DNA of 64,000 nucleotides from Tolypothrix sp. PCC 7910 (GTDB lineage: Bacteria; Cyanobacteriota; Cyanobacteriia; Cyanobacteriales; Nostocaceae), in NCBI RefSeq assembly GCF_011769525.1, contig NZ_CP050440.1, positions 7,131,501 to 7,195,500 on the forward strand. Reading direction: 5' to 3'. The notes under the pieces are model-generated. The model searched no databases. It had not been told where the DNA came from and saw nothing but the letters and a program-made list of their open reading frames with translations. The stretch's first letter is position 1. Each line of letters starts with the position of its first letter. Below are positions 58,664-64,000 of the stretch, in pieces. Made by a program: the position numbers and the translations under genes.

Positions 58664-59728
58664 ATGATTGAGTTTAAGCAAGGCAACCTATTAGAAGAAA
58701 ATGCCGAAGCCTTAGTAAACACCGTTAATTGTGTCGGTGTCATGGGTAAAGGTATTGCCTTGCAATTTAAGCAAGCTTATCCTGACAACTTCCGCCACTA
58801 TGAGAAAGCCTGTAAAGCTAGTGAAGTCCAGCCAGGGCGGATGTTTACCGTAGCAACAGGTAGTCTATTTCATCCTAGATACATAATTAACTTCCCCACT
58901 AAGCGTCACTGGAAAGGTAAGTCAAAAATAGAAGATATTAAAAGTGGACTGGTGGCTTTAGTTACAGAAGTGCAGAAATTAGGTATTACTTCAATTGCTA
59001 TTCCACCTTTAGGATGCGGAAATGGAGGTTTGGAATGGTTTGAAGTGAAGCTTTTGATAGAATCAGCCTTTGCTCAACTGCCGGATGTAAGGGTAATTAT
59101 CTTTGAACCGACAGGCGCACCAGCGGCAGAAAAAATGCCTGTTGCTACTGAAAAGCCAAAAATGACCCGCGCTCGTGCTTTGTTTATTCACTTGCTGGAA
59201 CTGTACGGAATTCCAGGTTATGAGTTAACTAAGTTAGAAATTCAAAAACTTGCCTATTTCCTGCAAGAAGCTGGAGAAACTTTAAAGCTGCCTTATAAAG
59301 AACATAAATATGGCCCCTATGCTAACGATCTCAATCATGCGTTGAAACGCCTCGAAGGGCATTTCATTCGCGGTTATGGTGACGGAACCAGCAAAGCCGA
59401 CAGTGCTGAAATTTATGTATTATCAGAAGGTAGAGAAGCAGCAGAAGCTTTTTTAGAAACAGAAATAGATGCCCAGGAGCGTTTAGAGCGAGTTGGCAAC
59501 CTCATATATGGCTTTGAAACACCTTACGGTATGGAACTGCTAGCCACAGTTCATTGGGTTGCAACCAAAGAACCTAACCCAGCACAAGATAGTGAGCAGG
59601 CGATCGCCCTGGTGCATCAATGGAGCGATCGTAAGCGCAAGCTATTTAAACCTGAACATATTCGCAAAGCTTGGCAGCGTTTATATGAGCAAAACTGGCT
59701 AAATCTTAAAGAGGAAATAACTTCTTGA
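58664..59728 (+). CDS. darG: DarG antitoxin, DNA ADP-ribosylglycohydrolase
   Basis: The 354-residue protein has an N-terminal macro domain (about 1-150: IEFKQGNLLEENAEALVNTVNC, GVMGKGIALQFK, SIAIPPLGCGNGGLEW). This removes ADP-ribose from DNA. The C-terminal domain (about 165-345, beginning RARALFIHLLELYG) neutralises DarT by direct binding. The KLEIQKLAYFLQEAG...YGPYAN segment recalls DUF4065/SocA-like antitoxin folds. Its end overlaps the convergent reverse-transcriptase gene by 23 bases. Confidence 0.93.
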   Translation: MIEFKQGNLLEENAEALVNTVNCVGVMGKGIALQFKQAYPDNFRHYEKACKASEVQPGRMFTVATGSLFHPRYIINFPTKRHWKGKSKIEDIKSGLVALVTEVQKLGITSIAIPPLGCGNGGLEWFEVKLLIESAFAQLPDVRVIIFEPTGAPAAEKMPVATEKPKMTRARALFIHLLELYGIPGYELTKLEIQKLAYFLQEAGETLKLPYKEHKYGPYANDLNHALKRLEGHFIRGYGDGTSKADSAEIYVLSEGREAAEAFLETEIDAQERLERVGNLIYGFETPYGMELLATVHWVATKEPNPAQDSEQAIALVHQWSDRKRKLFKPEHIRKAWQRLYEQNWLNLKEEITS

Positions 59729-61226
59729 ATATTCTCTCAAGAAAGTTCCATATAAAATTCCAACACAAAGTTTGCCTTACCTCTGTATTCTTTACAGGGT
59801 TACTGTCATTTATTGAACCTGAAGAGGAATTACATTTTTCACATGAACAGCTTTTTCGTTTATGAAGCCTGTAATATTCTTGCTCCAGAGTAATTAATCC
59901 TGCCTTTTTGAAGTCTGATTTATTCAGACGGAGTTGATACTGTTTGTAGAAGTGTTTGCTTACTTCTTTCCGAATCCATTTATCCAATTCACGTATTTGT
60001 TGGATGTCTGTAATAACCATAAAAAAGCCCATCCAACTTTTTACTCTTTCTCCTAGCACACCACCACATACATCACATATTTTCTCACCACGACCAGTTA
60101 CTTTTCTATTAATCACATATTTGATAAAAAAGCTAAATCTATGTTTTACATTTTTACCAGTTTTATAAGAAAGCTCTTTATTAATTTTTTCTGTGATTCT
60201 TTCCTGAAAACGTAAAATGTTTCTTGGTTTAATTTTGATATGCTCAAGATTGAATTGAAACCCAACAAACTCTAAACTATCTTTAGCTATATCAACAGAT
60301 TTTGTTTTATTTTTATCAATATGCAATTCTAGCTTTATCTCTTGTAGCTTTTGAGCAACTTCTTTATTTACTAAAGCAATTAATTCTTCTTGTTTTAAGA
60401 GTATGACAAAATCATCTGCATAACGAACGTATCTCAGAGGATATTTTTTCGCTAAATCATTGATAACCCAACAATCAAATTCATGTAGATATAAATTTGC
60501 TAGCATTCCCGAAAGTACACCACCTTGAGGAATACCCTGAGTTCTAATAATTCTTTGTTTATTTAGAATGGGCTTGCGACGATGAAAAAATCGGTATCCA
60601 TATATTTTGCCATGTTGATTTTTATGTGGAAGTCCACCAGTTTTGATAAACCGTTTCAATAATTTAGTAGCCGGAGTATCTTGACCAAGCTTTCTCTCTA
60701 TAATTTCAAAAAGATATTCGTGAGATAACCTATCAAAAAATTTTACTATATCCGCATCTAAGGCAAATATAAAACCTTGTTTGATATAACCATGAATCAA
60801 GCTTGCTGCATAGGGTGCAGACTTTCCCTTTCTATACGCACAAGAAACTTTATCCAGTATAGGTGTCGCTCGAAAATCTTTTTCTATCTCTGTATAAATA
60901 GCATCATACAAGACTTTTTGAACGATAACATCACGTATGCTAGCGATCGATAAAATTCGCTTTCCACCAGATGGCTTATCTTTTTCTATCTGTCGAAAAG
61001 TATAAAACTGATATGTACCTTTAAGTAATCTATTTGATAGCAGCTGACACCGTAAGTCAAGCTCCTTCTTGAAGGTTTGGTAAGAAATACCATCTACCCC
61101 CATCTGAACTTTTGGCTCACCTTGCTGCAAGAAATCCGTTTTTTGTCGTTCGTAAGCTTCAAAGGCAGCCTTTAGCTTCTCAGGCTGAAAGTACTCAGTG
61201 AGTAACTCGTCCAAGCCCTTGGACAT
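59706..61226 (-). CDS. Group-II-like reverse transcriptase, stand-alone
   Basis: From the internal ATG 61226 (MSKGLDELLTEYFQPEKLKA) the protein has 506 residues; the frame stays open to 61304, but that part overlaps a structured leader. The fingers and palm have MGVDGISYQTF (about 40), ALDADIVKFFDRLSH, the QG-type motif TQGIPQGGVLSGMLANLYLH, the catalytic RYADDFVILLK and LEFVGFQFN. The C-terminus has a maturase-like X domain (VKSWMGFFMVITDIQQIRELDKWIRKEV) and zinc-ribbon-like Cys pairs (CDVCGG; CSCEKC). No endonuclease domain is seen. darG follows directly, so there is no room for intron domains V-VI. It is probably a domesticated or defence reverse transcriptase. Confidence 0.85.
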   Translation of the reverse strand: MSKGLDELLTEYFQPEKLKAAFEAYERQKTDFLQQGEPKVQMGVDGISYQTFKKELDLRCQLLSNRLLKGTYQFYTFRQIEKDKPSGGKRILSIASIRDVIVQKVLYDAIYTEIEKDFRATPILDKVSCAYRKGKSAPYAASLIHGYIKQGFIFALDADIVKFFDRLSHEYLFEIIERKLGQDTPATKLLKRFIKTGGLPHKNQHGKIYGYRFFHRRKPILNKQRIIRTQGIPQGGVLSGMLANLYLHEFDCWVINDLAKKYPLRYVRYADDFVILLKQEELIALVNKEVAQKLQEIKLELHIDKNKTKSVDIAKDSLEFVGFQFNLEHIKIKPRNILRFQERITEKINKELSYKTGKNVKHRFSFFIKYVINRKVTGRGEKICDVCGGVLGERVKSWMGFFMVITDIQQIRELDKWIRKEVSKHFYKQYQLRLNKSDFKKAGLITLEQEYYRLHKRKSCSCEKCNSSSGSINDSNPVKNTEVRQTLCWNFIWNFLERIFKKLFPL

Positions 61227-61500
61227 ATTTTTATTTTGTAGTGATTTAATTACTTGGAAGTGCTTACTGCTAAGGCGGACAGAGAACGCTAGGCACTTCC
61301 TCAACCTGTCTCCTCTACTATGGTGTAGAGTATAACCATTACCTATTATTTCTAATAGGTATAAAGAAACTCCCTAGTAAGGTGGATCTTTGTTATGTCT
61401 TCCTACTGTGTAGTTTATCACAGATTGGAACAGCTACCCTCTTGGTTAAGACGCTTTTAGGCATCTTAAGGCAGGTTCTAAGACCTAACCAAGCATTATT
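61227..61500 (-). ncRNA. Structured leader of the reverse transcriptase gene, candidate RNA
   Basis: Several perfect inverted repeats lie in series upstream of the reverse transcriptase: 61256-61263/61293-61300 (GGAAGTGC), 61313-61318/61325-61330 (CTCTAC), and 61340-61347/61354-61361 (TACCTATT). There is also 61441-61448/61486-61493 (CTTGGTTA), which encloses AGGT/ACCT (61473-61476/61483-61486). The density of stems suggests an RNA that works with the enzyme, as in retrons and DRT systems. The boundaries are a guess. Confidence 0.45.
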
Positions 61501-61641
61501 AGACAGCATATCATCAGCTACTCACCAATTGCTTATAACTAGAATTTTCTATACCAAAAAAACATAAATTAAGTATTATCACCCTAAAGAGGATAGAGTA
61601 AATTCATTAAAATCATTCCACTAGACTTGCTAAAATAATTT

Positions 61642-64000
61642 ATGTCCCAACAAACTCCTGAGTATATTCACGTAGAAATGCCTACCATTCAGCAACTTAT
61701 AAGCATGGGTTGGCAGTATATAGAAGGCAGTTGGGACAATCCAGCAATTACTGAACGAGACAACTTTAAGCAAGTTCTACTGACACAACGCATCAAAGCT
61801 GCTATCAAACGCATCAACTTAGACGAAAACGGCAACCCTTGGCTAGATGATATCCAAGTTCAAACCGCAGTCAGTCAGTTAGAACGCCTGGGGGCAAATA
61901 GATTAATGGAAGCCAACCAAGCGGCTACGGAATTGCTACTTAAAGGCACTACAGTTTTAGGGCAAGACGGCAAACAGCACACGGTTCATTTTATTGAATT
62001 TGATCCCGAACATTGCGATCGCAACGATTTTCTCGCCATCAATCAATACAGAGTAGATCCGCCTTGGGCAACAGGTAATCGAGGATTTATCGTCCCAGAC
62101 ATCGTACTACTTGTTAACGGCATCCCTCTAGTAGTGATTGAATGCAAAAGCCCCAGGCTAGATAACCCGATAACCGAAGCAATTCAAGACTTATTAAAAT
62201 ACTCCAACCAACGGGGTAGCAGTCAACCAGAAGGCGCAGAAAAATTATTCCACTACAATCTGTTGATGATAGCAGCCTCTAGAGGACGGGCAGCAGCCGG
62301 AACCATCGGCGCAAATTATGAACATTATGTTGAGTGGAAAGATACCATTCCCAGTCCCCAAGCGGAAATTGCTACACAATTAGGCGTTGCGGAATTGAAT
62401 TTTCGCCAAACCCTCATCGCCGGGATGTTGAAACCAGCTAATCTGATCGACATCCTGCATAATTTCACCTTATTTAAAACTAGCGGCGGACGTACTATCA
62501 AAATAGTTCCCCGTTACCAGCAATATCGGGCAGTATATAAAGCATTGCAACGACTTCAACACAACCAGACTCGCGCCCAACATGGCACAGATGACCAACG
62601 CGGTGGGATTATCTGGCATACCCAAGGATCGGGTAAAAGCCTGACAATGGTTTACCTAATTCGGAAAATTCGCACCATCCGAGAATTACGCCGCTTTAAA
62701 ATTGTTGTGGTCACTGACCGTCGAGATTTAGAAAAACAACTTGCAGATACCGCCGTCCTCACTGGAGAACCATTACAAAAAGCGAAAACCGTTAAAAAGC
62801 TAGAACAATACTTGCAACAACCGGGTGCTGGCTTAGTCTTTGGAATGATTCAGAAATTTAAAGGCGGCAAAGATTCTGAAGAAGAAGCAGAAATAGAACT
62901 AATTCCGAAAAACCTCAATCCTTCCGAAAATATCTTAGTGCTAATTGACGAAGCACACCGTTCTCACGCCAAAACTCTCCACACCAATTTATTAGAAGCT
63001 TTACCTAACTGTGTCCGTATTGGCTTTACTGGTACACCCATTGTCAAAGCTGCCAAAAAAACCACCATACAAATCTTTGGCTCATTTATTGACGAATACA
63101 ATATTCGTAAATCCCAAGAAGATAAAGTCACTTTGCCCATTGTCTACGAAGGATTAGAAGCTAGAGGCACTGTAACCCAAGGTGATGACCTCGACCAACT
63201 TTTTGAAATTATCTTTACCCATAAAACCCCAGAAGAACGAGCGCAAATTAAAGCTAGATACGCGACTAAAACCCAAGTTGGCGAAGCACGGGAACTAATT
63301 AAAGCCAAAGCTAAAAGTATGTTGCGTCATTATATTGAGCGCATTTTAGCAGGAGGCTTTAAGGCGCAAGTAGTCGCCTCTACCCGTCTCGCTGCAGTCC
63401 GTTACCAAGAAGCATTTGTCGAAGCGCAACGAGAAATAGTACAGCAACTAGAACACCGCGCCCTCATTCTGCAAAGTCTTGATGCGGAGGCTTTAGAATC
63501 GCGTGATGCCGAAACTCGTTTTTTTGTTCAAGCACTCCCACATCTAGAAACCATCCGCAAGCTAGAATTTGCTACAGTCATCTCTGGTGATAAAGGTGAT
63601 GATCATAGCTGGAAAAAGTGGACAGATAAAAGTCAACAAGAAATTAATATTGAGAAATTTAAAAAGTTTTTAGACCAAGATAGTCTAGCGATTTTAATCG
63701 TAAAAAATATGCTGTTAACGGGTTTTGATGCACCGTTAGAACAAGTTTTATACTTAGACAGGTCACTTAAAGAATACGAATTGCTGCAAGCGATCGCTCG
63801 TGTTAACCGAGTGTATAATGATAAAAAAACAGAGGGCTTAGTAGTCGATTATTACGGTGTTGATATCGCTGCTGCTCTTTCAGTTTACGAGAATGTTGAT
63901 ACAGAATCAGCCTGGTTTGATATTCGTGCAGAATTACCCAAATTGCGCGAGAGGCATCAGCGAGTTATTGCTCTATTCACTGAAAAAGGATACACAATTG
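61642..64000 (+). CDS. hsdR: Type I restriction endonuclease subunit (3' end outside window)
   Basis: The frame from ATG 61642 (MSQQTPEYIHVEMPTIQQLI) is open to the window end for 786 codons. It has the PD-(D/E)xK nuclease (PDIVLLVNGIPLVVIECKSP, about 150-170) and helicase motifs: Walker A HTQGSGKSLTM (about 330), LVLIDEAHRSHAK (about 435), RIGFTGTP and LLQAIARVNRVY (about 715). HsdR cuts unmodified DNA after ATP-driven translocation. A full protein usually has 1000 or more residues, so the helical C-terminal region is missing here. It is separated from hsdM/hsdS by darTG and the opposite-strand reverse transcriptase. Confidence 0.95.
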   Translation, partial: MSQQTPEYIHVEMPTIQQLISMGWQYIEGSWDNPAITERDNFKQVLLTQRIKAAIKRINLDENGNPWLDDIQVQTAVSQLERLGANRLMEANQAATELLLKGTTVLGQDGKQHTVHFIEFDPEHCDRNDFLAINQYRVDPPWATGNRGFIVPDIVLLVNGIPLVVIECKSPRLDNPITEAIQDLLKYSNQRGSSQPEGAEKLFHYNLLMIAASRGRAAAGTIGANYEHYVEWKDTIPSPQAEIATQLGVAELNFRQTLIAGMLKPANLIDILHNFTLFKTSGGRTIKIVPRYQQYRAVYKALQRLQHNQTRAQHGTDDQRGGIIWHTQGSGKSLTMVYLIRKIRTIRELRRFKIVVVTDRRDLEKQLADTAVLTGEPLQKAKTVKKLEQYLQQPGAGLVFGMIQKFKGGKDSEEEAEIELIPKNLNPSENILVLIDEAHRSHAKTLHTNLLEALPNCVRIGFTGTPIVKAAKKTTIQIFGSFIDEYNIRKSQEDKVTLPIVYEGLEARGTVTQGDDLDQLFEIIFTHKTPEERAQIKARYATKTQVGEARELIKAKAKSMLRHYIERILAGGFKAQVVASTRLAAVRYQEAFVEAQREIVQQLEHRALILQSLDAEALESRDAETRFFVQALPHLETIRKLEFATVISGDKGDDHSWKKWTDKSQQEINIEKFKKFLDQDSLAILIVKNMLLTGFDAPLEQVLYLDRSLKEYELLQAIARVNRVYNDKKTEGLVVDYYGVDIAAALSVYENVDTESAWFDIRAELPKLRERHQRVIALFTEKGYTI

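Larger units (their letters stand above)
50372..64000 (-). mobile_element. Type V-K CRISPR-associated transposon (CAST), left part with defence cargo
   Basis: The element starts with TGTACA at 50372, followed by four TnsB-type sites, the CRISPR array, tracrRNA, cas12k, cvkR and cargo. In known V-K elements the CRISPR end carries exactly these parts, while tnsB, tnsC and tniQ lie toward the opposite end across the cargo. Those genes are not in the window and are expected beyond 64000. The cargo seen is a type I restriction-modification set, DarTG and a reverse transcriptase. The element is integrated right after mutS, guided by its own delocalised crRNA. Confidence 0.9.

Noticed and set aside
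59706-61304. Diversity-generating retroelement
   Set aside because: The enzyme has the group II QG motif (IPQGG) rather than the DGR SQ motif, and no template/variable repeat pair or variable protein is nearby.
59706-61500. Group II intron carrying the reverse transcriptase
   Set aside because: No GTGYG-type 5' end or domain V/VI is visible, and darG starts immediately after the protein's stop.

Overview
The window looks like a chromosome segment of a filamentous, probably heterocyst-forming cyanobacterium of the Nostocales. GCGATCGC octamers (HIP1) occur throughout, and there are heptanucleotide short tandem repeats (CCCCAAT, ATTGGTC, TAATGGG types). The gene set also fits: sucrose synthase, gas vesicle protein GvpA, a cyanobacterial phytochrome kinase, fused PntA, and several very large multidomain kinases.

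Positions 1-50371 are ordinary host chromosome. In order they carry a helical-repeat protein cut by the window edge, a nucleoside-hydrolase remnant, a HAD phosphatase, an acyl-CoA dehydrogenase-like protein, pntA-pntB, an isolated gvpA, an intact IS630-type element, a phytochrome hybrid kinase next to a REC-HK-REC-HPt kinase, and a 1857-residue Ser/Thr kinase-ATPase-GAF-histidine kinase. Next come an MBL-fold protein, then holB and tmk separated by an IS5-type insertion, a permease-fused histidine kinase, argS, a DMT exporter, an MFS transporter, a 38-residue membrane protein with its own terminator, susA, two peptidoglycan-binding proteins, cax, a GH57 enzyme, a CBS-type histidine kinase and mutS.

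Positions 50372-64000 are the left part of a type V-K CRISPR-associated transposon (CAST). The element starts with TGTACA four bases after the mutS stop codon and continues with four iterated TnsB-type sites. It then has a CRISPR array, a tracrRNA, cas12k and the divergent MerR-type regulator cvkR. A defence cargo follows: hsdM, a coiled-coil partner, hsdS, darT, darG, a group-II-like reverse transcriptase with a structured leader, and hsdR, which runs off the window. tnsB, tnsC, tniQ and the other end should lie beyond 64000.

The most striking result is the homing guide. The last, divergent CRISPR repeat (50705-50741) is followed by a spacer whose first 17 bases match the 3' end of the adjacent mutS gene (50311-50327) at 15 positions. 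Both mismatches fall on synonymous third codon positions. The matched site has a GTC PAM, and the transposon end lies exactly 61 bp downstream of that PAM, which is the known V-K integration spacing. The element therefore appears to use the end of mutS as its programmed attachment site, rather than a tRNA gene as in the V-K elements I know. It keeps mutS intact by inserting just past the stop codon. The homing repeat also pairs better with the tracrRNA anti-repeat than the ordinary array repeats do.
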